A model generated the notes under the pieces. That model saw only the letters and a program-made list of their open reading frames with translations. It made no database searches and was not told the DNA's origin. The position numbers and the translations under genes were made by a program. Shown piece by piece: positions 20,767 to 29,476 of a stretch of DNA of 64,000 nt (within the stretch, counting starts at the first letter, position 1; each line of letters begins with the position of its first letter). Source of the stretch: Massilia varians (GTDB lineage Bacteria; Pseudomonadota; Gammaproteobacteria; Burkholderiales; Burkholderiaceae_D); contig NZ_AP026966.1 in the NCBI RefSeq assembly GCF_027923905.1, positions 2,481,001-2,545,000 on the forward strand. The letters run 5' to 3'.

Positions 20767-21264
20767 CTATTGCGTGGCACGGTTGTCGGATTTGGCGGGC
20801 TGGGCGGCGGCGGTCTTGATCTCGGTGCCCTGGTGCAGCGAGATGCGCCAGCCTTCGGGCTGGCGGGTCCAGACCCGCACGTAGCGGCCGCGCAGCGGCT
20901 GGGCGCTGCCCAGTTCGTAGCGGGCGGCGCGGTAGGTGCCGGTGACGATCGCCACGTCGCCCGAGACCACCTCGACCTCCATGTCTTCCAGCGCATAGTG
21001 GCGGATGCGGTATTCGTCGCGCGCCAGCGCCTGCAGGAACTCGGTCTTGGAGCGCAGCCTGCCGTTGGTCTCGACGTGGCGGTAATTGCCGCCCATGAGA
21101 CGGCGCAGCAGCTCGATGTCGCGTTCGTTCAGCGCCAGGGCACGCTGGCGCTCGGCCTCGCGCACGCCCACGGCGGCAGCGCGCGCGAGCGGGTCGGAGG
21201 CGGCCGTCGCAAGGGGCGCCGACAGGCTGGCGAGGCAAAGGAGGACGACAGGAAGAGGGCGCAT
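20767..21264 (-). CDS. Secreted NTF2-like (DUF4440) protein
   Basis: A 165-residue protein with a signal peptide (residues 1-22, ending LATAA) and a single cone-shaped NTF2-like fold: ERDIELLRRLMGGNYRHVETNGRL, TGTYRAARYEL and VRVWTRQPEGWRISLHQGTEI. The family includes small-molecule binding or enzymatic proteins; function is unknown here. Its 3' end abuts the flavin reductase gene. Confidence 0.8.
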   Translation of the reverse strand: MRPLPVVLLCLASLSAPLATAASDPLARAAAVGVREAERQRALALNERDIELLRRLMGGNYRHVETNGRLRSKTEFLQALARDEYRIRHYALEDMEVEVVSGDVAIVTGTYRAARYELGSAQPLRGRYVRVWTRQPEGWRISLHQGTEIKTAAAQPAKSDNRATQ

Positions 21265-21446
21265 GGCGGGTCTCGGATCACACTGCTACGACGATGGGTG
21301 GGCTTTCCTTGGAATAATGTCACAGTTTGGGTGAAATGCGACACATTGTTGGTACTTGTGACACGTTGATTTTGTGTAAGAAATGCAGTTCTGTTACAGT
21401 TCCACCCTGGACGGCAGCCACGCCGTTAATTCATCCCACGGACGTT

Positions 21447-23317
21447 ATGCCTGCTGCCCCACTGCCTCCAGACGAACTCGACCGCCTGTCGATGCTCGAC
21501 GCCCTGCACCTGCTCGATACCCCCCCTGAACCGGTGTTCGACCGCGTCACCCGCCTCGCCAGCCGCATGCTGGACGTGCCGATGGCGCTGTTCTCGCTGG
21601 TCGATGCCGACCGCCAGTGGTTCAAGTCGCGCGTCGGGCTGGAGCCGGAGCAGACCCCGCGCGAACATGCCTTCTGCGCCCATGCGATTGGCATGAGCGC
21701 GCCGCTGGTGGTGCATGACGCCCTGGAGGACGGGCGCTTCAGCGACAACCCGCTGGTCAACGGCCCGCCGAACATCCGTTTCTATGCCGGGGTGCCGATC
21801 CGCACCACGGCCGGCCTGGCGATCGGCACCCTGTGCGCGCTCGACACCAGGCCGCGCACGCTGAGCGAGGACGAGGCTGCTGTGCTGAACGACCTGGCCG
21901 CGATCCTGACCAAGGAAGTGCAGTACCGCGAGCGCATGGCGGTGGCGCGCGAGCAGCTGGCGCGCTCGAACGCGGTGCTGGGCGCCAGCGAGGCGCGCTT
22001 TCGCACCATCTTCGACATCGCCAGCGTGGGCATCGCGCTGGTGGCGCCCGACGGCGGCTGGATCAGCGTCAACAGGCCCTGTGCGACATCGTCGGCTACA
22101 GCGAGGAAGAGTTGTGGAGCCGCAGCTTCCGCCAGATCACCCACCCGGAGGACGTCGATCTCGGCATGGAGCAGATGCGCGCCATCCAGCGCGGCGAGCT
22201 CGACGGGTTCCGGCTCGAGAAGCGCTACCTCCGCAAGGACGGCAGGTCGGTGTGGGTCAAGCTCGACGTCTCGACCAAGCGCAATGCCGCCGGCCAGGTC
22301 GAATACACGGTGGCGGTGATCAAGGACATCGACGCCGAGAAGGCGGCCCAGGCCCAGCTCTCCGCCCTGAACGCCGACCTGGAACGCCGGGTCCAGGAGC
22401 GCACCGCCGAGCTGCGCGCGCGCGAGGCGGAAATTCGCAGCGTGGTGGAAAACGCCTACGACGCCTACATCAGCCTGGACGAAGCGGGTGTGGTCACGGC
22501 CTGGAACCGCCAGGCCGAAGACACCTTCGGCTGGCCGCGCGAGGAAGCGCTGGGACGCAGCCTGGATGAGCTGATCATTCCGGAAGAACAGCGCGAGCGC
22601 CATCGCCACGGCATGCAGCGTTTCCTGGCGACCCGCCTGGCCAGCGCCGTCGACCAGCGCCTGGAACTGCCGGCCCTGCGCCGTGACGGCAGCGCGCTGA
22701 CGGTCGAGGTGCGCATCCGCGCCCTCGAATCGAACGGGCGCACGGTGTTCAGCGCCTTTCTGCACGACATCACCGAACGCAAGCAGGAACAGGCCCAGCG
22801 CGAGTACGAGAACCGCCACGACCCGCTCACCGGCCTGCTGAACCGGCGCGCGCTGCTGGAGGCGATCCCCGTGGCCCAGGCCCGGGCCAGCCGCAGCGGC
22901 AAGGCGGTCGGCATGCTGTTCATCGACCTGGACGGCTTCAAGGCGGTGAACGATTCGCTCGGCCACGAAGCGGGCGACGCCCTGCTGCGCGAGATCGCCG
23001 GGCGCCTGCGCGCCGGCGTGCGCAAGACCGACAGCGTGTACCGCCTGGCCGGCGACGAGTTCACCGTGCTGCTCGAGGACATGACCGACACCTTCGAGGA
23101 TGCGCATACCGTGGCCGACAAGCTGATCTCGAGCATTGCCGAGCCGGTGATGCTTCCCGGGCGGGCGATGCGGGTGCGCGCCAGCATCGGCATCTCGCTC
23201 GACACCGGCAAGCCGGCGCGCACGCCGGAGGAGCTCCTGAAAGAGGCCGACCACTTCATGTACCAGGCCAAGAAGGCCGGGCGCGGGCGCGTGTGCTCGG
23301 CGCGCCACCCGACCTAG
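21447..23317 (+). pseudogene. GAF-PAS-PAS-GGDEF diguanylate cyclase, split by a one-base frameshift
   Basis: The gene starts at ATG 21447 (MPAAPLPPDELDRL) with a GAF domain (about 20-165) and enters a PAS domain, then continues in the next frame from about base 22075 with CDIVGYSEEELWSRSF, a second PAS, a coiled-coil linker and GGDEF (AGDEF variant, RLAGDEFTVLLED). At the junction the sequence reads aacaggccctg where GISVNRALCDI would need aacagggccctg, so one G appears lost in a G/C run. Restored, the protein would be about 624 residues. Either a real inactivating mutation or an assembly error. Confidence 0.88.
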
Positions 23318-23473
23318 AACCTATCCCAGTAGGGAATGAGTCGCTTTCGGCGCGCCTGGCAAGCGCGGGCGGCGTTGCTCGTCGTTGCATGGCGCGCCAT
23401 GCGGCCTCCTCGCGCCTTGCCTGCACTCGCCATGCATCGCCGCCAGCTTCCTCCTCCCTACTGGGATAGGTTC
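23317..23473. repeat. 157-bp element with 19-bp perfect terminal inverted repeats
   Basis: The arms 23317-23335 (gaacctatcccagtaggga) and 23455-23473 (its reverse complement) are perfect. Inside is a 16-base palindrome gcatggcgcgccatgc (23387-23402). It has no coding potential. It starts at the last base of the preceding stop codon and separates it from the copper promoter. It may be a miniature element or a structured bidirectional terminator. Confidence 0.8.
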
Positions 23474-23519
23474 CTAGCCTGCGCGCCGCATCCCGCTCCG
23501 CCGCCGGGCATGGAAGGGC

Positions 23520-23550
23520 TTGACCTTCCCATCGTGGGAAGGACTATCCT
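23520..23550 (+). promoter_or_regulatory. CueR-type copper-responsive promoter of copA
   Basis: TTGACC (23520-23525) and TATCCT (23545-23550) are 19 bases apart, and the spacer contains the perfect dyad CCTTCCC-N5-GGGAAGG (23524-23542). A 19-base spacer with this dyad is the known architecture of CueR/MerR-family copper promoters. No cueR gene is in the window. Confidence 0.85.
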
Positions 23551-23583
23551 TCCGGTAGACACTCCATGAACGAAGGAAGCAGG

Positions 23584-26064
23584 ATGGATACCACAACGCA
23601 AACCGGGGGCGCGACCCTCTTGACCATCGACGGCATGACCTGCGCCTCCTGCGTGGCGCGGGTCGAACAGGCCTTGCAGAAGGTGCCCGGCGTGCGCGCG
23701 GCAACGGTCAACCTGGCCACCGAGAAGGCCAGCGTGCATGGCGACGCCGCGCTCGAGGCGCTGGTGGACGCGGTGCGCGCGGCCGGCTATGAGGCCGCCG
23801 CGGCGCCGGCCCCCGGCAGCGCCCGGCCGGACAGCGGCACGCAGGGCGGCCTGCCGGCCTGGTGGCCGGTGGCCCTGAGCGCGCTGCTGAGCCTGCCTCT
23901 GGTGGCGCCGATGCTGGTCCAGCCCTTCGGCCTGGACTGGATGCTGCCCGGCTGGCTGCAGCTGGCGCTGGCGACCCCGGTCCAGTTCTGGCTCGGCGCG
24001 CGCTTTTACCGGGCCGGCTGGAAGGCGCTGCGCGCCGGCAGCGGCAACATGGACCTGCTGGTCGCGATCGGCACCAGCGCGGCCTACGGCCTGTCGCTGT
24101 ATCTGCTGCTGGCGGGCGGCCGGCACGGCGCACCGCACCTCTACTTCGAATCCTCGGCGGTGGTGATCACCCTGGTCCTGCTCGGCAAGTGGCTCGAGAG
24201 CCGCGCCAAGCGCCAGGCGGTGGCGGCCATCGGGGCGCTCGAAGCCCTGCGCAGCGAGGACGCCCTGGTGCGGCGCGGCGGCCGCGAGCTGCGCATTCCC
24301 CTGGCCGAACTGCGCGTGGGCGACCTGATGGTGGTGCGGCCCGGCGAACGGGTGCCGGCCGACGGCAGCGTGGAAGAAGGGCATAGCCACCTCGACGAAT
24401 CCCTGCTGACCGGCGAATCGCTGCCGGTCGCCAAGGGGCCGGGCGAGCGCGTGGCGGGCGGCGCCATCAACGCCGACGGCCTGCTGCTGGTGCGCGCCAC
24501 CGCGGTGGGCGTTGATTCCATGCTGTCGCGGATCATCCGCATGGTGGAAGACGCGCAGGCGGTCAAGGCGCCGATCCAGCGCCTGGTGGACCGGGTCAGC
24601 GCAGTCTTCGTGCCGGCCGTGCTGCTGGTGTCGCTGGTCACGCTGCTCGGCTGGGGCCTGGCCACCGGCGACTGGCAGGCGGCGCTGCTCAACGCGGTGG
24701 CGGTGCAGGTGATCGCCTGTCCCTGCGCGCTGGGCCTGGCCACCCCGAGCTCGATCATGGTCGGCACCGGCGCCAGCGCCCGCCACGGCATCCTGATCAA
24801 GGACGCGGAAGCGCTGGAAACCGCGCATGCGCTGGACGTGGTGGTGTTCGACAAGACCGGCACCCTGACCGAAGGCCGGCCACGCCTGGCCGCGCTCGAA
24901 GGCGCGGACCCGGACCGGGTCCTGCGGCTGGCCGCGGCGGTGCAGCAGGCCAGCAGCCATCCGTTGGCCCATGCGGTGCTGCAGGCGGCGCGCGAACGCG
25001 GCATCGCGCCGCCGCCGGTCACGGCGGCGCGCGCGCTGCCCGGGCGCGGGGTGCAGGCCGAGCTCGACGGGGCGACCGTCTTGCTGGGCAATGCGCGCCT
25101 GATGCGCGAGCAGGGCGCCGCCGGCGCCGTCCTCGAAGCCCGGGCCGCCGTGCACGAGGCGCAGGGACGCACCGTGTCCTGGCTGGCGCTGTCCGATTCC
25201 AGCGGCGCCGAGGCGCTCGGCCTGCTGGCCTTCGGCGACAGCCTCAAGCCCGGCGCGGCGGCGGCGGTAGCGCGCCTGGCGGCGATGGGCATCGAGTCGG
25301 TCATGCTCACCGGCGACAGCGAGGGCGCGGCGCGCGCGGTCGCCGGGCAGGCCGGCATCGCGCGCTTCCACGCCGGCGTGCTGCCCGGAGACAAGGCCCG
25401 CCTGGTGGCGGAGCTGAAAGCGGCGGGCCGCAAGGTGGCGATGGTCGGCGACGGCATCAACGATGCGCCGGCGCTGGCGGCCGCCGACGTCGGCATCGCG
25501 ATGGCCAGCGGCACGGATGTGGCCATGCAGACCGCCGGCATCACCCTGATGCGCGGCGACCCCGGCCTGGTGGCCGATGCTGTGGCAATCTCGCAACGTA
25601 CCTATGCCAAGATCCGCCAGAATCTCGGCTGGGCCTTCGTCTACAACGTGGTCGGCATCCCGCTGGCCGCCTTCGGCCTGCTCAACCCGGTGCTGGCCGG
25701 GGCGGCGATGGCGCTCAGCTCGGTGAGCGTGGTGGCCAACGCGCTGCTGTTGCGCGGCTGGCGCCCCTCGGGCGCGGCGGCGCCGGCCGACAGCCGCGAC
25801 GCCGGCCAGGAAGTTTTGATCCACCAGGGGCTTGAAGCGCCCCTCCCAACAGGAGTACGAGAAATGATTCAACTGACCGTAGAAGACATGAGCTGTGGCC
25901 ACTGCGTCGGCCGCGTGACCAAGGCCGTCCAGGGCGTCGACGCGGCGGCGAAGGTGAGCATCGACCTGCCGAGCAAGCGGGTGAGCATCGACAGCGATGC
26001 CGACCTGGAGCGCATCGTTGCCGCGATCGACGCCGCCGGCTACCCCGTGAGTGCACGAAGCTAA
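23584..26064 (+). CDS. copA: Copper-exporting P1B-type ATPase continuous with a C-terminal CopZ-like domain
   Basis: Exports Cu(I) from the cytoplasm. An N-terminal HMA domain has GMTCASC; the membrane part carries the CPC motif at residues 379-381; Asp423 in DKTGTLTEG is phosphorylated; [16 protein letters not shown] is the hinge. After RGWRP the frame stays open across a hairpin (AGGGGC/GCCCCT, 25826-25844) and a ribosome binding site (aggag), and continues from Met761 into a second HMA domain with MSCGHC (66 residues). In relatives the latter is normally a separate CopZ chaperone. ATG 23584 is preferred over 23566 because gaaggaagcagg precedes it. Length 826 residues. Confidence 0.9.
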   Translation: MDTTTQTGGATLLTIDGMTCASCVARVEQALQKVPGVRAATVNLATEKASVHGDAALEALVDAVRAAGYEAAAAPAPGSARPDSGTQGGLPAWWPVALSALLSLPLVAPMLVQPFGLDWMLPGWLQLALATPVQFWLGARFYRAGWKALRAGSGNMDLLVAIGTSAAYGLSLYLLLAGGRHGAPHLYFESSAVVITLVLLGKWLESRAKRQAVAAIGALEALRSEDALVRRGGRELRIPLAELRVGDLMVVRPGERVPADGSVEEGHSHLDESLLTGESLPVAKGPGERVAGGAINADGLLLVRATAVGVDSMLSRIIRMVEDAQAVKAPIQRLVDRVSAVFVPAVLLVSLVTLLGWGLATGDWQAALLNAVAVQVIACPCALGLATPSSIMVGTGASARHGILIKDAEALETAHALDVVVFDKTGTLTEGRPRLAALEGADPDRVLRLAAAVQQASSHPLAHAVLQAARERGIAPPPVTAARALPGRGVQAELDGATVLLGNARLMREQGAAGAVLEARAAVHEAQGRTVSWLALSDSSGAEALGLLAFGDSLKPGAAAAVARLAAMGIESVMLTGDSEGAARAVAGQAGIARFHAGVLPGDKARLVAELKAAGRKVAMVGDGINDAPALAAADVGIAMASGTDVAMQTAGITLMRGDPGLVADAVAISQRTYAKIRQNLGWAFVYNVVGIPLAAFGLLNPVLAGAAMALSSVSVVANALLLRGWRPSGAAAPADSRDAGQEVLIHQGLEAPLPTGVREMIQLTVEDMSCGHCVGRVTKAVQGVDAAAKVSIDLPSKRVSIDSDADLERIVAAIDAAGYPVSARS
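25864..26064 (+). CDS. CopZ-like copper chaperone, possible internal translation start in copA
   Basis: ATG 25864 has its own ribosome binding site (aggag, 8 bases upstream) and would make a 66-residue HMA protein [14 protein letters not shown]... with a CxxC copper site. It lies in the same frame as the ATPase with no stop between, so it may be produced alone, as a fusion, or both. Confidence 0.55.
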   Translation: MIQLTVEDMSCGHCVGRVTKAVQGVDAAAKVSIDLPSKRVSIDSDADLERIVAAIDAAGYPVSARS

Positions 26065-26182
26065 GATATCAGACAAACAAGTGCGCAAGCTCGGCAAAAT
26101 GCGCTATATTTTTATGTACGTTGAATAGGGGCAGCAGGCACGGATGGTCTAGGACTTTCGCTCGGCATTCCTGGGATGACTC

Positions 26183-28903
26183 ATGCGCTATGGTGTTTTA
26201 GCAGAACCGGCAGATCTGGCGAAACACCCTCCATCCGGTGCGCAATTGCGCAACGTCCTCGTGGTACTGGCCGTGCTGGCCGTCTTCTTTTCGCTGCTGG
26301 CCCCGTTTGCCCGCACGCCGCTGCCGGCGGCGCCGGAATTCATCCCGATGGTCCAGTCGGTGCTCATCGGCAGCAACCTCCTGACCGGCATCCTCCTGCT
26401 GGGCCACGTGCATACCAGCCGCTCCTGGTCGCTCGGCATCCTCACGCTGGGCTACCTGTGCACGGCGCTGATCGCGCTGGCCCACATGCTGACCTTTCCC
26501 GGTCTGTTCTCGCCGCACGGCGTGCTGGGCGGGAACGCCCAGACCACGCCCTGGCTGTTTCTGATCTGGCATGCGCTGTTCCCGCTGTTCGTGCTCGGCT
26601 ATGCGCGCACCTATCGGCGTCCGCTTCCCGCCCATTTCATGCGCGCCGGCGCGCTCCTGATGGCGCTGTTCGTCGCCGCACTGGTCCTGATCTGCACCAC
26701 CGGCGCGCCCTACCTGCCAGAGCTGATGGACGGGCACCGGTTCCGGCCCGCCTATCGCTGGCTCGGCGCCGTCGTGCTCGGCCTGGCCCTGTTCGCGCTG
26801 TGGAAGACGGCGCAGAAGCGCCCGCGCGCCGTGCTCGACGTCTGGCTGACGATCGCGATGTCGGCCTGGGCCTTCGAGGTATTGCTGTCCTGCCTGCTCA
26901 ATGACGGGCGCTTCGACCTGGGCTTCTACGCCGGGCGTCTGTACGGCCTGGCGGCCTCGCTGTTCGTGCTGGGCGCCGTCGCCATCGACAACATCGCCCT
27001 GCACGGGCGCCTGCACGACACCTTCGAGGAGATGATCGAGGCCCGTTCGCGGGCCCAGTGGCAAAGCCTGCTCGGTTCGGTGCTGCGCCAGCTGCCCGAC
27101 GGCGTCCTGATCGTCGACCGCGAGGGCCGCTGCGTGATGGCCAACGACCTGGCCGAGCAGATGGCGGCGCGTTTCGAGCACACCGGCCTGGGCGACATGG
27201 CCGGCCCGGCCGCGATGCTGTCCCTGATCGGCGAGCCGGTGCGGCGCGCGATCCGCGGCGAAGCCTTCCGCGACGCCGTGCTCGAGAGCCTGACGCGCGA
27301 CGGCCGGCGCGTGTACTCGGTCAGCGGGGCGCCCCTGCGCGACGGCGCGGCCGAGCTGGCGGCGGCGGTGATCGTGCTGGACGACATCACCGACCGGACC
27401 TTGGCGGGCGCCGCGCTGGCGCGCGCCCTCGACCAGACGCGCTACCTGATCGAGAACACGCCGCTGGCGGTGATCGAGTGGGACCGCGACTTCGTGATCC
27501 GCCTGTGGAACCGGCGCGCCGAGGAACTGTTCGGCTGGACGGCAGGGGAAGCGGTCGGACGGCGCATCGACGCGCTGCCGGTGATCCACGAGGAGGATGC
27601 CGGCATGGTGGCCGGCGCCATGGGCCGCCTGCTCGATTCTGCCACGCGCTACGTCAAGTCGAGCAACCGCAACCGCACGCGCGACGGCCGCACCCTCTGC
27701 TGCGAATGGTACAACTCGGTGCTGCACGACGAGGAGGGGCAGATCGACCGGGTGTTTTCGCTGGTGCTCGACGTGAGCGAGCGCGAGGAGGCGATGGAGG
27801 CCTTGCGCGAAGCCGACCGCCGCAAGGACGTCTACATCGCCACCCTGGCGCACGAGCTGCGCAACCCGCTGGCGCCGATCGCCAACGCCGCCTCGCTCCT
27901 GCGCGGCAAGGCGCTGGCCCAGGACCGGATCGAATGGATCGCCGCCATGGTCGGGCGCCAGACCGCCCAGATGGCGCGCCTGCTCGACGACCTGCTCGAC
28001 GTCACCCGCATCAGCCGCGGCAAGATCGAGCTGCACCGCGCGCCGGTGGAGCTGGGCCGGCTGCTGCGCGACACCCTGCAGACCAGCATGCCGCTGGTCG
28101 AGGCCGGACGCCACACGGTGGCGCTCGACCTGTCCGAGGAGCCGGTGTGGGTCGATGCCGATGCGCTGCGCCTGACCCAGGTGCTGGCCAACCTGATCAA
28201 CAATGCCGCCAAGTACACGCCGCCGGGCGGGCGCATCGCGATCCTGCTGGAGGAAAGGGCGGGCGAGGCGCGGGTCGAGGTGAGCGACAACGGCATCGGC
28301 ATCGAGCCGGACATGCTGGCGCGCGTGTTCGACGCCTTCGTGCAGGTGTCCAGCGCCAGCCACCTGGCGCAGGGCGGCCTGGGGATCGGCCTGTCGCTGG
28401 CCAGGGGCCTGGTGGAGCTGCACGGCGGCCGGCTCAGCGCCCATAGCGAGGGGCCGGGACACGGCTCGGCCTTCACGGTGACGCTGCCGGCGATCCGGCC
28501 GGCGTCCACGCCGGACGTGGCCGAGCAGCAGGGCGCCGCCGGGCCGCGCCTGGGCAAGCACGTGCTGGTGGCCGACGACAACGTCGACGCCGCCGAATCC
28601 CTGGCCTGGCTGCTGCGCTCCGAGGGCGCGACGGTGGACGTGGCGCACGACGGCGCGGCGGCGCTGCGGATGTTCGACGCGCATCCGGCCGACATCGCGG
28701 TGCTGGACCAGGGCATGCCCGAGATGGACGGGCTGGAGGTGGCGGCGATCCTGGCGCGGCGCGTGCCGCGGCCCTTCCTGGTGGCGGTGACCGGGCGCGG
28801 GAGGCAGGAGGACCGCGCGGCCTCGCTGGCGGCCGGCTTCGACGAGCACCTCACCAAGCCGGTGGCGCCGCAGCAGTTGATCGATCTGCTGGGCAAGCTG
28901 TAG
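26183..28903 (+). CDS. MASE4-PAS-PAS hybrid sensor histidine kinase with receiver
   Basis: A 906-residue inner-membrane kinase. The N-terminal 270 residues form a MASE4-type sensor with about 7-8 hydrophobic helices (LVVLAVLAVFFSLLAPF, TGILLLGHV, LTFPGLFSPHGVLGGN). Two PAS domains follow (about 290-400 and 410-545), then HisKA with His557 in LAHELRNPLAP, HATPase (DNGIGIEPDML, GGLGIGLSLARGLVELHGG), and a C-terminal receiver with Asp842 in VLDQGMPEMDG and Lys in HLTKPVAP. The arrangement makes it a self-contained phosphorelay start; no partner regulator with an output domain is next to it. The ligand is unknown. Confidence 0.9.
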   Translation: MRYGVLAEPADLAKHPPSGAQLRNVLVVLAVLAVFFSLLAPFARTPLPAAPEFIPMVQSVLIGSNLLTGILLLGHVHTSRSWSLGILTLGYLCTALIALAHMLTFPGLFSPHGVLGGNAQTTPWLFLIWHALFPLFVLGYARTYRRPLPAHFMRAGALLMALFVAALVLICTTGAPYLPELMDGHRFRPAYRWLGAVVLGLALFALWKTAQKRPRAVLDVWLTIAMSAWAFEVLLSCLLNDGRFDLGFYAGRLYGLAASLFVLGAVAIDNIALHGRLHDTFEEMIEARSRAQWQSLLGSVLRQLPDGVLIVDREGRCVMANDLAEQMAARFEHTGLGDMAGPAAMLSLIGEPVRRAIRGEAFRDAVLESLTRDGRRVYSVSGAPLRDGAAELAAAVIVLDDITDRTLAGAALARALDQTRYLIENTPLAVIEWDRDFVIRLWNRRAEELFGWTAGEAVGRRIDALPVIHEEDAGMVAGAMGRLLDSATRYVKSSNRNRTRDGRTLCCEWYNSVLHDEEGQIDRVFSLVLDVSEREEAMEALREADRRKDVYIATLAHELRNPLAPIANAASLLRGKALAQDRIEWIAAMVGRQTAQMARLLDDLLDVTRISRGKIELHRAPVELGRLLRDTLQTSMPLVEAGRHTVALDLSEEPVWVDADALRLTQVLANLINNAAKYTPPGGRIAILLEERAGEARVEVSDNGIGIEPDMLARVFDAFVQVSSASHLAQGGLGIGLSLARGLVELHGGRLSAHSEGPGHGSAFTVTLPAIRPASTPDVAEQQGAAGPRLGKHVLVADDNVDAAESLAWLLRSEGATVDVAHDGAAALRMFDAHPADIAVLDQGMPEMDGLEVAAILARRVPRPFLVAVTGRGRQEDRAASLAAGFDEHLTKPVAPQQLIDLLGKL

Positions 28904-28935
28904 CTGTGCGGACGTGCAACGGCGGCCCGGCCGCA

Positions 28936-28954
28936 TGTTGCACATCTTGCAACA
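28936..28954. promoter_or_regulatory. 7-5-7 palindrome upstream of a hypothetical gene
   Basis: TGTTGCA-CATCT-TGCAACA is a perfect inverted repeat, with another ttgcaa nearby (28969 on). It lies 40 bases before the ATG at 28994 and may be an operator. Confidence 0.4.
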
Positions 28955-28993
28955 CACTGTTAGTATTTTGCAAGCTTTGACTTGGAGGGTGCG

Positions 28994-29386
28994 ATGCAGC
29001 TGTTTCGCCTGTTCCGCCCGCGCCGCAGAAAAAACCAGGAAGAGATCGCCGGCCGCGCGGCCGAGGTGATCGTCCACGTCCTGTTCGACGTCGGGCTCGA
29101 CCGCTTCCTGGCCGGCACCATCCTGCTCGACCGGCAGTTCCGCCTGCGCTTCTACGCGCTGGCGCCGCAGCCATGCCCCGCCATCCTGGCCAGCATCGCG
29201 GTGCGCGAGCTGGACGAGGCGCAGGTGTTCCGCGCCCAGGTGCTCGAAGCCGGGATCGACGCCCCCCTGCTTGCCACCCACGCGCGCCGCATGGCCGACG
29301 GCGTCATGGGGGCGCTGCGCCGCCAGTCGCCGGCCCTGTGCGCGCTGCCGGCGTCGCGCCACGAGCGGCGCGGCATCATGCGCTAG
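28994..29386 (+). CDS. Hypothetical protein, 130 residues
   Basis: I do not recognise this protein. It starts MQLFRLFRPRRRKNQ after a good ribosome binding site (ttggaggg), so ATG 28994 is well supported. The N-terminus is very basic; the remainder is soluble and alpha/beta-like, with no signal peptide, membrane segment or metal motif. It sits alone between the MASE4 kinase and the acetyltransferase gene, and is preceded by a palindrome, so it may be separately regulated. Confidence 0.6.
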   Translation: MQLFRLFRPRRRKNQEEIAGRAAEVIVHVLFDVGLDRFLAGTILLDRQFRLRFYALAPQPCPAILASIAVRELDEAQVFRAQVLEAGIDAPLLATHARRMADGVMGALRRQSPALCALPASRHERRGIMR

Positions 29387-29476
29387 ACGGCCCGTGCGCG
29401 CCAAGTCGCGCGCCGGCGCTATGCTTCTCGGGCGGGGCGCAGCCGCGCCCCATCACTCCAGGAAAAGGTCACCGGC

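Noticed and set aside
21447..23317. Programmed frameshift in the GAF/PAS/GGDEF gene
   Set aside because: No slippery heptamer or downstream structure is obvious, and one missing G in a short G/C run explains the break more simply.
26198..29404. 1068-residue open frame on the minus strand
   Set aside because: Antisense shadow of the MASE4 kinase, with biased His/Arg/Gln composition and no motif.
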